A stretch of DNA of 64,000 bases, taken from assembly GCA_026168455.1 (NCBI GenBank), contig CM047431.1:43961466-44025465 (forward strand), in the 5' to 3' direction. The position numbers and the translations under genes were made by a program. Shown piece after piece: positions 36,214 through 49,747 of the stretch. Position 1 is the first letter of the stretch. Every line of letters starts with the position of its first letter. The DNA is from Theocolax elegans (Eukaryota > Arthropoda > Insecta > Hymenoptera > Cerocephalidae). The notes below the pieces were generated by a model. The model did no database searches, was not told the origin of the DNA, and was given only the letters and a program-made list of their open reading frames with translations.

Positions 36214-37779
36214 TAATCGAAACATAAAATTCATACAATAAAATGTAATAATAATAATGAAATTAAATAAAAAAAGAGATTAACATATACAAAAAAGTTC
36301 GTATAGTTACCGTGAATATAAACTTTAAAATTTATTAAGAAATTATCTACGTGTACGCGTTATTTGTTAGATAATTATAATCAACATCCTCTAGTAGGAA
36401 TTTGTCCATTTTTGTACGTTTTGAAAGTTATTATTTTTTATGTTATAGTTAGTCCTTTACAATCGATTTTTAAAATATGGTATATTGCAGGAAGCCTGCA
36501 GTCAATGTAAGTTTAAAACTTTGTAAAAAGATTAATTATTGAATAACCAAGTGCCTCTATATTTGGATATTGTCATAAAATATTACACATCGTTAAATAA
36601 TTGTAATAATTAACATTTTTCGGTCGGTCGGTAGCGATTGGGTACGCCCACTTCCAATTTTCCTCGTCGTTTTTTATTTATAAATTTAAAATTCCGTTCG
36701 AAAAATACATTGAATATTCCGTCCAATCTTTATTAGAACAGTATCAATAATACGTAAAATATGCATGAAAATGAAAAAGAGAGAATCTTTTATAATACAA
36801 AAATAGAAATAATATTTAATCTTTTTGGCCGTTTCCATTAAGCCTTTTACCGTAATAAAGAAAAAAAAATAATAATTTTATTTAACTGGTACTATACATA
36901 TGCAGGTATATAGTATTAAATATGTAACAATTTATTTAAAATATTTCTTGAAGAACGATGTTATCGGGACAAGGTAAAATATGCATAATATTATAAAGAT
37001 AAAAAAGTCGAATGAATTATGAAACACAAAGAAGCACGTAAAGTTAGCCGATTTCGTAGTTGACGTCATGCTCGACTATTTTAGAGCAGCATGCGTTTCC
37101 TTATTAGCCGAACGTCTCTCAAATGCTTTTAAACTGGTATTAAAGTGTAGTTGGCTTGAACTTCTTGCTTGGGAGAAGGAGAGCCGTGATTCTTAATTTA
37201 AACGATTTACGATACCTGATCGATCCGATGATTTTAACCTCCACAAGTATAAAATATTTCAAACGCAATTTCAAATATACATAAATATACACGTATCGAA
37301 TAAAAGTATGCAAAGTAAGCGTAGATTTGTTCAAAGAACATTATATAATTGATATTCAATATAATACACGGACCGAGTAAAAATATTTAAATGCATTTAT
37401 TTACCCGAGTATTCGTCCAATATAAGAAGGTTAAATAATATTAGTTTAATAAAATATTCCGATATATCGTCGTTTATATACAATATAATGAAGTAAATTA
37501 ACAATTCCGAGGAATTTAATTTATCGGAATACTGATAAGTGATTCGATGGGCATAGGTGGCTAGTTGGTATGTACCTCGTTGAAATAAATTAAATTCCTC
37601 TGAAATGGTCATTTGTATTTTGTTCCTTGGCCAAATGTGTACGTTCGATATAATCGAGCTATCTAATCATCTCATTCCATAATTAACTCGGCAAATATAT
37701 TTCAATGAACCGTGATGGCATTAAACGTTTAAACGATTAAGCCAATTTAATAATTAAAAAATATACGTGACTTACTCGA
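36214..37779 (+). repeat. tandem duplication A, copy 2
   Basis: The second direct copy of 34747-36213, extended at its end by an about 85-bp segment (37672-37756) missing from copy 1. The next bases cgtgacttactcgaa correspond to cgcgacttaatcgaa at the copy junction. No coding content. Confidence 0.9.
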
Positions 37780-38740
37780 AGGATGAAAATACAAAAAATG
37801 TATCGCGACATTGCGAATCAGGGGTGAAATGATACGAGGTGTGTAAAAAACACGATCGTTCTGTAAGACGTATCTCTTAATCCACTAATAAAAATGTCGT
37901 TCGAGCGTTTATAAATTAAGTATACCACGTAATTACGCGGACACGATGAAAAATTGAATACGCGAGTGCATTGCGGGATTTCGAGAAAATCCGCAGTACA
38001 TATTACGACTGTTAATTAGGGAACGCAATTTCCCTCGCGCCAATTTCACTGCATCTCCGCGGCGCGTGTATATGAACGCGCGGCACGATCGATATTACCT
38101 GCCTCTCTAACCCTCCCTCTCTCTCCCTCTGACTCTCGTGTGCAACACTCTGCCGGTCTTCAACTATGTGGAGCAGGTATTTAATAGTAGTATCGACTCG
38201 TTTTATCATTAGCGCACCTGTTTTTGGAGGGGTGTCCGGCCCGTACCATATGTACAATCTCGCCAATAAATTTCTCGTTCGCGGAGTAACGGTTTACTCG
38301 AACATCACGTCGATACGTAAACCCAAACTCTCCTATACGGAATTACCCGATTCGTCAACTTGATGCCTCTTTTATTCAGGCTGTAGTTACCCGACCCAAT
38401 TAACCTGGGAAAACTAATTTTTTTTACACTTTCATCTTTCATATCGTTTATTATCTGTTTGTGTCTAACCTAAGCGATGGGGTTTCAACTATCTATCTGT
38501 AATTATTTTATTATCGTTGAAATATGCTCGACGTTAGTATGGTAAATAATATGAAAATGTTTCGAACGTCTGCTTACACCCTTATATGGTTGTATTCAGA
38601 GCTGTTACACTATGCTACAAAATTCTACTCCGTATTGCAGAGGAGTTAAAATATATCTTATTTTAACAGTTATTTGTTTATTACTTTCTTTAGCTAACTG
38701 TTAAAATAAAAGAAAGCTTGTGTAAAATTTATACAAATAC
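37780..38740. other. spacer with CpG-rich part 38020-38360
   Basis: Mildly GC-rich with a CT-rich patch near 38105-38135. A 65-codon frame at 38166-38363 is unsupported. Confidence 0.3.
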
Positions 38741-38744
38741 TTAA

Positions 38745-38883
38745 CCTTTAGAGAGCCGGAAAACCACTATAGTGGCTCGACCCATGATACGCACTTTGTC
38801 AATGACCAATCCATGATATAATATATCTTTTTTACCACTTTTCTACGGAGGATATGCCATCCCAAATCTCGGCCCTCTAAAGG
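38745..38883. mobile_element. small TTAA-flanked element (piggyBac-like MITE)
   Basis: Intact TTAA at both sides (38741-38744 and 38884-38887), with terminal inverted repeats cctttagagagccgg and (complement) cctttagagggccga, 13 of 15 matching. 139 bp, non-coding. This is the clearest member of the family also seen at 31028-31155 and 30944. Confidence 0.75.
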
Positions 38884-38887
38884 TTAA

Positions 38888-39693
38888 AAGAGAAGAATCA
38901 CAAAAGATTTGAAATAAGTTCAAAAATTGATGTTACGCTGGGAGCATTTTGCATTAATACATTTTTCTGCACTGTCTTGTTGAAATTTTTACAGAAAAGT
39001 TTATATTCTTACTACAAATGTGACACGCAAGTTTTAGATCATAAAGATGAAAAATTAAAAAATATTATTTACCAGGTTTTTACACAATTCCTCTCATTTA
39101 CTCCAATAATTTAGAAAATAAAATTTTAATAACAATATTTATAATTTTTGTTCCCCTTCACCTAGATTAGAATGATGTTCAAACAGTAAAGTTAACGTTT
39201 AAATCTTTCGATCAAATCGTTCCACAGGTATATATCTTATACACCAAGTGAGATATGCTAAACATTTATGGAGTATGAAAATAAATAAGTATGTTACAAT
39301 TAAAAAAAAAATTTGTGTGATAAGTTTAAAATAATACAATTAGTTTAATTAATTAATTAAGTTGAAAAATATTACATTAATTATTTATATAAAATTATTT
39401 TTATTGTATATAAATTTCAATCTTTAATTCTTCTGCTTCATAGTATATTTCTTTCTTTAGCATGTGCGCTCAATTCAATATTTTGTTTTTTTTAATTTCA
39501 TTCGAGTTCGAACCTTTAATTGCATTTTCGCATGTACCAAATATTTTCCATACACGATATATTCACATTATTCTGAGATGCACAATTGTTATCAATCCAT
39601 TGTTTGCAACAAATACTGCGTAATTGCGTAAGAATACATTCGTTTGTTTTACGAAAAGAGAATATCGCAGAAGTAAACTTGGAATTTTTGTAA
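38888..39693. other. AT-rich DNA with an old repeat remnant
   Basis: 38916-39130 resembles 14270-14500 in order of short conserved blocks. The rest is AT-rich without visible structure. Confidence 0.3.
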
Positions 39694-42321
39694 CAGAATA
39701 ATAAAGAGTCGGCATGTAATAAAGAAAAATCTTAATTATATCTTAATGATTTTCGAAGATGTTCATTATAGTTTTCATAGTAAAACTGCATGTTTTCTGT
39801 AACTTTTTGAAGTTCCATTTCTATTTAATGTTTATGTATACGTTTGACCCGATTCATTGAAAGTTTGCCACGAAATCGCATGGTAAACTGATCTTCGATT
39901 AGAAACAAAGACCGTAGCGAAACAATGCACAACTTTGTCATAACTGCGTATATTACACTTTTTACAATACCGAGTAATAATCCTTCTGTATATACGTATC
40001 AGGAATACTACAAAACTCGCATAAAAAATTAGTTAAATTAATTGTCGAAACTAAAATAGCACTATACTTGACACAGTTAAAATCAAGAATAGAAGTAGAG
40101 ATAATCTTATCCAAATAAAATAAAAAAAAAAATAGGTCGCGAGTATAATCGTAGAAGGGAGAAAATCTTGACAGTCGATCTACCGCGAGAGAAATAAATG
40201 TAGGAATAAAAGAGTCGCGGCGAGTAACGTATAGAAACGTCATAATGTTGTGAAAGCCAAGGGTAATTAACGTTCGAGTAAAGTTTTCGCACGATACAAC
40301 CACTTGAGCGGTAGATCGCAATTCGTCCAATAAATCCACATTCTAAATTGAAATTTCGAGTTCGCGTGGCGTAACCGCTTATTCAAAAGCTCCCCGAAGA
40401 ACGAGCCCCTCTCTCCTAACTCCTCCTCCACCTCCACGAGTCGGGTTGATTCCAATTCCCCGATCGGGCATTTCAAATTCAAATTCAAATTCGCATTCGA
40501 ATTCAAATTCAAATTTCGAGTCCCTTCGGCTCTTACGAATGGTCTCAGGTGCATCAGAAATCATCGAGGCCTCGGCATTCGTCTTTCCGGTTGGATTTAT
40601 TCCGCGCTCGCAATTGAACGCCGAGGACAGAACGTTACGGGAAGGGGCTACCAAACGTACGACACGACAAATCCTTTGGGATTCTAGGCCGGTGAGCCTA
40701 CTCCTCGCGTGAGCCTATCCTCAAATGTATATATGTATATACATTGTATATATATCTATATGTATCTATATATCTACACGGTGCTCGGAGTTTCGATACG
40801 TTCATACGTACAGCCTGTATTCGCGAATGAATTTTACATTTCGAGGAAAAATAAATTAGCGTTACCTCTCTCCTTTTTAACTATACTCTCGGAGTTTGGA
40901 CAAGTTGCACTTTCTCGGTATTAAACTTGGATGTTTATGCTGACAAATCGCATAGCTCAATAATACTACTATATTAATTCAGATTAGTGATCGGCAAAGC
41001 AACTACGTACGAGGAACTATTCAACGCTGCTTACGTATACATACACTGGATTTAAGAAGTCTAATTTAAAATTTTAAGTCTAATTTAAAAAAGTTACATC
41101 CATAACCTATTGGAAATGATAAGTAAAAATTATTTAATAAATTGGTCAATCAGTTTGTTTATGCCATTTAATAACTACTTTTCTGATTACGTTCTTTGCC
41201 AGCTTTAAAGATTCGAAATAGCTGATGTACGCACCTTCGTGTTTACAAGTATGTTTCGAGCAAATAAAACTAAATGTACACGAAACGTATCTCCATTGAC
41301 TATTTGTCATATATCTAGTTCTTAGTTTTGTCACATCGATTTCTCCTAGATTGATTTCCCAGAAAAACATTGGTAATTGCGAATAAATGTATATTTTGAA
41401 CGGAAACGAATTCCGTACCGCGTGTCGTCACGATGTAATGACATATTAATTTCGATTTGCTTTTATACATTACCAAACTCATTGACACCCGCTCGATAAT
41501 ATGTAAGAAGATGCTTACCTGTAACAGAAAAAGAAAATTCTTAAAATAATGGTTCATACGGATTATAGTTATATTTTTTTTGTATCAGCTCGTCAATTCG
41601 GGGTAAATGAATAGCACAAAGATGTTCGGTGATGGGTGATGCGTATAAAAGGGGGATCTTCCAACTCGGAAAATGACTTTCTTTATCTAATGCGGAGGGA
41701 AAGCTCGGTGTGTGTATATACAGTGCATCTCGTGAATATTTATACGAGGCAGGTACACGCACCTTTATTAGATAAGCAAATATTTCCGCGAACCAAGGCG
41801 CGAGGATGCGCGACGTCCTCAGATTTTTAATTAAAATAGTTATATAACAGTCGTTAAAAAAGTCGTTTTCTGGCAGCTGGGTAATATTGACAAGCCCGCG
41901 AGAACTTCAAGAGATTCGAGTACAAGAAGGGTAATGACGCGTCTATGGTTATCTACCGTTTCTTTATATTTCTCTCTCTCTCTCTCTCTCTCTTTTCATG
42001 GGTAGACACATTTCAGCTAGGTCCTTAATAACTATAATAAACGAGTAAATTAAAATTAAGCCAACGTGTATATATAAGGTGGATATCTTACACCGATCGA
42101 ACATAGTAGCAAAAAGAGCACTCTCGAATGTTTACACAGAGATGCACTGCACAATATACTCTCTCTCTCCCTCTCTACGAATATACTCACATCTGTAAAA
42201 TAATTCTGTAAGTTTAAGCATCCGTTAAAAAGGTTTAAATCTAAAAGTTTACCGAGGTTGCCTCGGTCTCTCTTTCGAGAGAGAGGAAAGAGTATAAGAG
42301 AATCCGGTTTATCCATTAAAT
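39694..42321 (+). repeat. tandem duplication B, copy 1 (about 2628 bp)
   Basis: cagaataataaagagtcgg at 39694 recurs at 42322 and the whole interval is repeated. It includes a hexanucleotide ATTCAA/ATTCGA array (about 40467-40518), a TA-rich run at 40725-40775 and a CT microsatellite (41972-41993). Frames inside are broken by indels between copies, so no gene is called. Confidence 0.9.
40467..40518. repeat. imperfect hexanucleotide (ATTCAA)n array
   Basis: Repeats of attcaa with attcgc/attcga variants; the copy in unit B2 is at about 43103-43147. It encodes spurious Asn-Leu or Phe-Glu repeats in several frames. Confidence 0.8.
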
Positions 42322-44957
42322 CAGAATAATAAAGAGTCGGCATGTAATAAAGAAAATCTTAATTATATCTTAATGATTTTCGAAGATGTTCATTATAGGT
42401 TTCATAGTTAAAACTGCATGTTTTCTGTAACTTTTTGAAGTTCCATTTCTATTTAATGTTTATATATACGTTTGACCCGATTCATTGAAAGTTTGCCACG
42501 AAATCGCATGGTAAAACTGATCTTCGATTAGAAACAAAGACCGTAGCGAAACAATGCACAACTTTGTCATAACTGCGTGTATTACACTTTTTACAATACC
42601 GAGTAATAATCCTTCTGTATATACGTATCAGGAATACTACAAACTCGCATAAAAAATTAGTTAAATTAATTGTCGAAACTAAATAGCACTATACTTGACA
42701 CAGTTTAAAATCAAGAATAGAAGTAGAGAGAATCTTATCCAAATAAAATAAAAAAAAAATAGGTCGCTAGTATAATCGTAGAAGGGAGAAATCTTGACAG
42801 TGATCTACCGCGAGAGAAATAAATGTAGGAATAAAAGAGGTCGCGGCGAGTAACGTATAGAAACGTCAGATAATGTTGTGAAGCCAAGGGTAATTAACGT
42901 TCGAGTAAAGTTTTCGCACGATACAACCACTTGAGCGGTAGATCGCAATTTCGTCCAATAATCCACATTCTAAATTGAATTCGAGTTCGCGTGGCGTAAC
43001 CGCGTATTCAAAAGCTCCCCGAAGAACGAGCCCCTCTCTCCTCCTAACCTCCTCCTCTCCCCTCACCACGAGTCGGGTTGATTCCAATTTCCCCGATCGG
43101 GCATTCAAATTCAAATTCAAATTCGCATTCGAATTCAAATTCAAATTTCGAGTCCCTTCGGCTCTTACGAATGGTCTCAGGTGCATCAGAAATCATCGAG
43201 GCCTCGGCATTCGTCTTTCCGGTTGGATTATTCCGCGCTCGCAATTGAACGCCGAGGACAGAACGTTACGGGAAGGGGCTAACCAAACGTACGACACGAC
43301 AAATCCTTTGGGATTCTAGGCCGGTGAGCCTACTCCTCGCGTGAGCCTATCCTCAAATGTATATATGATATACATTGTATATATATCTATATGTATCTAT
43401 ATATCTACACGGTGCTCGGAGTTTCGATACGTTCATACGTACAGCCTGTATTCGCGAATGAATTTTACATTTCGAGGAAAAATAAATTAGCGTTACCTCT
43501 CTCCTTTTTAACTATACTCTCGGAGTTTGGACAAGTTGCACTTTCTCGGTATTAACTTGGATGTTTATGCTGACAAATCGCATAGCTCAATAATACTACT
43601 ATTAGTAATTCAGATTAGTGATCGGCAAAGCAACCCGTACGAGGAACTATTCAACGCTGCTTACGTATACATACACTGGATTTAAGAAGTCTAATTTAAA
43701 ATTTTAAGTCTAATTTAAAAAAGTTACATCCATACCTATTGGAAATGATAAGTAAAAATTATTTAATAAATTGGTCAATCAGTTTGTTTATGCCATTTAT
43801 AACTACTTTTCTGATTACGTTCTTTGCCAGCTTTAAAGATTCGAAATAGCTGATGTACGCACCTTCGTGTTTACAAGTATGTTTCGAGCAAATAAAAACT
43901 AAATGTACACGAACGTATCTCCATTGACTACTTGTCATATATCTAGTTCTTAGTTTTGTCACATCGATTTCTCCTAGATTGATTTCCCAGACAAACATTG
44001 GTAATTGCGAATAAATGTATATTTTGAACGGAAACGAATTCCGTACCGCGTGTCGTCAACGACTGTAATGACATATTAATTTCGATTTGCTGTTATACAT
44101 TACCAAAGCTCATTGACACCCGCTCGATAATATGTTAAGAAGATGCTTACCTGAACAGAAAAAGAAAATCTTAAAATAATGGTTCATACGGATTATAGTT
44201 ATATTTTTTTTGTATCAGCTTCGTCAATTCGGGGTAAATGAATAGCACAAGATGTTCGGTGATGGGTGATGCGTATAAAAGGGGATCTTCCAACTCGGAA
44301 AATGACTTTCTTTATCTAATGCGGAGGGAAAAGCTCGGTGGGTGTATATACATTGCATCTCGTGAATATTTATACGAGGCCAGGTACACGCACCTTTATT
44401 AGATAAGCAAATGTTTCCGCGACCAAGGGCGCGAGGATGCGCGACGTCCTCAGATTTTTAATTAAAAATAGTTATATAACAGTCGTTAAAAAGTCGTTTT
44501 CCCTGGCAGCTGGGTAATATTGACAAGCCCGCGAAGAACTTCAAGAGGATTCGAGTACAAGAAGGTAATGAACGCGTCTATGGTTTATCTACCGTTTCTT
44601 TATATTTCTCTCTCTCTCTCCTCTCTCTCCTCTCTCTTTCATGGGTATACACATTCAGCTAGGTCCTTATAACTATAATAAACGAGTAAATTAAAATTAA
44701 GCCAACGTGTATATATAAGGTGGATATCTACACCGATCGAACATAGTAGCAAAAAGAGCACTCTCGAATGTTTACACAGAGATGCACTGCACAATATACT
44801 CTCTCTCTCTCCCTCTCTACGAATATACTCACTCTGTAAATAATTCTGTAAGTTTAAGCATCCGTAAAAAGGTTTAAATCTAAAAGTTTACCGAGGTTGC
44901 CTCGGTCTCTCTTTCGAGAGAGAGAAAGAGTATAAGAGAATCCGGTTATCCTTAAAT
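42322..44957 (+). repeat. tandem duplication B, copy 2
   Basis: A direct copy of 39694-42321 with many one-base indels, for example cattcaaattc against catttcaaattc. At its end (after taaatcag) it continues into unit X instead of re-entering B. Confidence 0.9.
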
Positions 44958-46170
44958 CAGGATATAGACGCGAATAAGATAAATAAAAATACTGGAGCGC
45001 TTCGTTGTACAATGTCCAGTGCAGTCGAGCTCGCATTTTTCGGTAAAACGCCAAGTCGAGTGTTTTCTCTTCGCGCACGTGCGCGCACCCCTTCGATTTC
45101 AATTCGCATTCGCGTGTATGTGCAGTGTACGCGCCCGCGCGCGCATTCGGATATTTATATACCCACACCACACACAGATTTATATACGACGCGTGGAGGG
45201 AAAGGAAAGGAGGAAGTAAAGTTTGCGCATGCGCGACTCTAACTCTTTAACTCGCGCCCAATCGCGTGTCATCCGCACGTTTTCGTGACTCGAGGGTTTT
45301 CGATGAGATTTAATTCTATTTGAAAAAAGCCAGAGGAAGACGTCTGGTCGGTTTTCGGTTATCGTGCGGCAGCTCCTGGCACTTCGACCTTGAAAACTCA
45401 TTTCTTTCTCGACGATAATACCACCGAGAGTTCCCAAGTTTTTTCAACTCTTCCGACTATTTTTGAATCTTCGAATTATCCTTTTTTTTAACCTTTTTTA
45501 TGAAATCCTATAGGTGTTATAACCTGTAACTCAGCATTTATTTTATCCACGACAATTTTTAATTAAAGTTAAACTATTATTTTAAGTATTATTATAAGCT
45601 ACTAATGCCTTGTTAGTGCTAAAAGGATTAGTAGTCGGGTCGTGAATAAACAATCCTCATTTAATTTCGACTAATAACGGCTAAATTAACTCTTTACCTG
45701 GTCTAAGTACTCGCATAGATATAGTTGCTGTACGTTTAAACTATGAACGCGTTAAGCGATACTCATTCGACATTCCGAAAGATCGTGCATGGTTTACTTG
45801 CAAACTTAATAAGTTTATATATACGACATTTCGTCTCACAAAAAAAATTGGATAAACGGTACTGCATTAATACGTTTAAAAAAATTTCTACAAGTTGTAC
45901 GTGCAATAGCGATTACTTACAGAAAGACGATATGCCTAGATTTAGATTGATTGTAAATCATTCATTATAAATAAATTGTATTATTCCTTACCGTTATATA
46001 AATATTTTAGTTAATTTTTATATTTGTAAGCATAACTATTTTATATTGAACTATGACAATCGACACCAGAATTTTTAAGCGTAAGTATTATCACATGATA
46101 TTATTTTATAGACCATTTTATCAAACAAGCTCAAATTTTAACCCTATCAATTAAACGTGACTTTAGTCCA

Positions 46171-46561
46171 CTTAAGGGGTGGCATGCCGGATGAGTTATC
46201 GACCGAGCAAAAAAGATTAATTATTGCATTTATTTAAAAAACTATACAATTTTATGCAAATACAGAACCACTAAATAATTAAATAATAAGACAGTCTAGA
46301 AAATTTCAGGTCAATACGACAAAGACACCCTACACAATTTCTGCAGAAATAAATCAGGGATAATCGTAAATTTCGGTACAGAAATTTTTTAGGGTGTCCT
46401 TGTTGTATTAACCTGGAACTTTGAAGAATCACTTATTATTTAATTATCTAGTGTTTCTGTATTCGGGTTTTGCATTATTTTGCATATTTTTTAAAATAAA
46501 TATAATAATTATCTTTTTCTACTCAGTTGGTAACCTACCAGGTATGCCACTTTATTAAGGG
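46171..46561. mobile_element. foldback element F2 (in unit X copy 1)
   Basis: Arms of about 190 bp: cttaaggggtggcatgcc at the left against the mirror of ggtatgccactttattaagg at the right. The complementarity continues through gattaattattgcatttat, caaatacagaacc and acaccct blocks to a centre near 46365. No coding interior. Confidence 0.75.
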
Positions 46562-47160
46562 GAAACTACAACATGATTTTCGTCTTTCTTTTTCGCATTA
46601 TTTTACTAAATCTATTAAGCCATAAAATTAAAATCGAAACGGCTTATATAGTGATCGATACATATATTATTTTCGATTCAAGAGTGTGTCAATTTACATA
46701 ATTAGATGTTTAATTAATTAATTTCATATATATTTCGCTTAATTATTTTATATAAATGTAATATTTATGAAAACAAAGAGCCAGAGAAAAGCGTACGTAG
46801 CTATTACTTATATTAAATTGTGAAAGACAAACATTAATTGGTGTCATGTTAATTCATTGTTCTTATAATTATAAAAATACAAAAGATGCGGTATGAGAAA
46901 AAAAGATGATGATATTTTGACCAATCCTTGATTGGAATAGGATTATTAAAAACAATTAAATTATTTATTTAAAAATGTATTTACCTGGTTTGTTAAATAA
47001 TTTTTCAATTTTTTGCATTAATTTTACAAATAAATGTTTTTATTACAATATTTTTTAATGTATATTTTTTATTGCTACTGTTAATATTTTAGTCTATTCG
47101 ATGAACTGGTTCCTAAGTATATCCTGCGGTGGGTGCATTAAACTAGAAATTCTTAGAATC

Positions 47161-47213
47161 TAAATAATAATAATAATAATAATATAATAATAATAATAAT
47201 ATAATTGATTAAT
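47161..47213. repeat. (TAA)n microsatellite, unit X copy 1
   Basis: A short TAA run with two interruptions (aataat). Confidence 0.85.
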
Positions 47214-47242
47214 CAAAGTTATGTTACAAATGAATGACTTTA

Positions 47243-48002
47243 CGGATTATAGTTATATTTTTTTTGTATCAGCTCGTCAATTCGGGGTAAATGAATAGCA
47301 CAAAATGTTCGGTGATGGGTGATGCGTATAAAAGGGGGATCTTCCAACTCGGAAAATGACTTTCTTTATCTAATGCGGAGGGAAAGCTCGGTGTGTGTAT
47401 ATACAGTGCATCTCGTGAATATTTATACGAGGCAGGTACACGCACCTTTATTAGATAAGCAAATATTTCCGCGAACCAAGGCGCGAGGATGCGCGACGTC
47501 CTCAGATTTTTAATTAAAATAGTTATATAACAGTCGTTAAAAAAGTCGTTTTCTGGCAGCTGGGTAATATTGACAAGCCCGCGAGAACTTCAAGAGGTTC
47601 GAGTACAAGAAGGGTAATGACGCGTCTATGGTTTATCTACCGTTTCTTTATATTTCTCTCTCTCTCTCTCTCTTTTCATGGGTATACACATTTCAGCTAG
47701 GTCCTTAATAACTATAATAAACGAGTAAATTAAAATTAAGCCAACGTGTATATATAAGGTGGATATCTTACACCGATCGAACATAGTAGCAAAAAGAGCA
47801 CTCTCGAATGTTTACACAGAGATGCACTGCACAAATACTCTCTCTCCCTCTCTACGAATATACTCACATCTGTAAAATAATTCTGTAAGTTTAAGCATCC
47901 GTTAAAAAGGTTTAAATCTAAAAGTTTACCGAGGTTGCCTCGGTCTCTCTTTCGAGAGAGAGAGAAAGAGTATAAGAGAATCCGGTTTATCCATTAAATC
48001 AG
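47243..48002 (+). repeat. unit B, partial third copy
   Basis: It begins abruptly at cggattatagtt, matching B from 41559 on, and runs to the B/X boundary. At variant sites (gtgtgtatatacagtgc) it matches B1 rather than B2 (ggtgtatatacattgc). Confidence 0.85.
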
Positions 48003-49323
48003 GATAATAGACGCGAAAAGATAAATAAAAATACTGGAGCGCTTCGTTGTACAAATGTCCAGTGCAGTCGAGCTCGCATTTTTTCGGTAAAACGCCAAGT
48101 CGATTGTTTTTCTTCGCGCACGTGCGCGCACCCCTTCGATTTCAATTCGCATTCGTGTGTATGTGCAGTGTACGCGCCCGCGCGCGCATTCGGATATTTA
48201 TATACCCCCACACACTCACACACATTTATATACGACGCGTTGAGGGAAAGGAAAGGAGGAAGTAAAGTTTGCGCATGCGCGACTCATAACTCTTTAACTC
48301 GCGCCCAATCGCGTGTCATCCGCACGTTTTCGTGACTCGAGGGTTTTCGATGAGATATTAATTCTATTTGGAAAAAGCCAGAGGAAGACGTCTGGTCGGT
48401 TTTCGGTTATCGTTGCGGCAGCTCCTGGCACTTCGACCTTGAAAACTCATTTCTTTCTCGACGATAATACCACCGAGAGTTCCCAAAGTTTTTTCAACTC
48501 TTCCGACTATTTTTGAATCTTCGAATTATCCTTTTTTTTAACTTTTTTAGCAAATCCTATATAAGTGTTAAACCTGTACTCAGCATATAATGTATCCACG
48601 ACAATTTTTTAATTAAAGTTAAACTATTAATTTTAAGTATTATTATAAGCTACTAATGCCTTGTTATTGCTTAAAGGATTAGTAGTCGGGTCGTGAATAA
48701 AACAATCCTCATTTAATTTCGACTAATACGGCTAAATTAACTCTTTACCGGTCTAAGTACTCGCATAGATATAGTTGCTGTACGTTTAAACTAAGAACGC
48801 GTTAAGCGATACTCATTCGACATTCCGAAAGATCGTGCATGGTTTACTTGCAAACTTAATAAGTTTATATATACGACTATTTCGTCTCACAAAAAAAATT
48901 GGATAAACGTACTGCATTAATACGTTTAAAAAATTTCTACAAGTTGTACGTGCAATAGCGATTACTTACAGAAAGACGATATGCCTAGATTTAGATTGAT
49001 TGTAAATTATTCATTATAAATAAATTGTATTATTCCTTACCGTTAATATAAATATTTTAGTTAATTTTTATATTTGTAAGCATAACTATTTTTATTGAAA
49101 TATGACAATCGACACCAGAATTTTTTAAGCGTAAGTATTATCACACGATATTATTTTATAGACCATTTTATCAAAGAAGCTCAAATTTTAACCCTATCAA
49201 TTAAACGTGACTTTAGTTCACTTAAGGGGGTGGCATGCCGGATGAGTTATCGACCGAGCAAAAAAGATTAATTATTGCATTTATTTAAAAAACTATACAA
49301 TTTTATGCAAATACAGAACCACT
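48003..49323 (+). repeat. unit X, copy 2 (internally deleted)
   Basis: It follows B3 and is close to X1 through 49323, inside the left arm of the F2 foldback element (49221 onward), where it passes straight into a long TAA tract. About 0.9 kb present in X1 (46276-47160) is absent. Confidence 0.85.

Positions 49324-49747
<424 letters not shown>

Larger units (their letters stand above)
44958..47242 (+). repeat. unit X, copy 1
   Basis: It begins with a CpG-rich stretch (45000-45420) and continues AT-rich through a foldback element (46171-46561) to a TAA microsatellite (47161-47213) and the sequence attgattaatcaaagtt. Repeated at 48003-49323 (shortened) and 50529-52233 (second part only). No supported gene. 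Confidence 0.85.

Noticed and set aside
40267..40712. Frames with Asn-Leu, Phe-Glu or Ser-Asn repeats in unit B
   Set aside because: They are translations of the ATTCAA hexanucleotide array, and the B2 copy has different frame lengths because of indels.
41636..41830. 64-codon frame identical in B1 and B3 (47319-47513)
   Set aside because: Identity reflects recent duplication; B2 breaks the frame and no family resemblance is visible.
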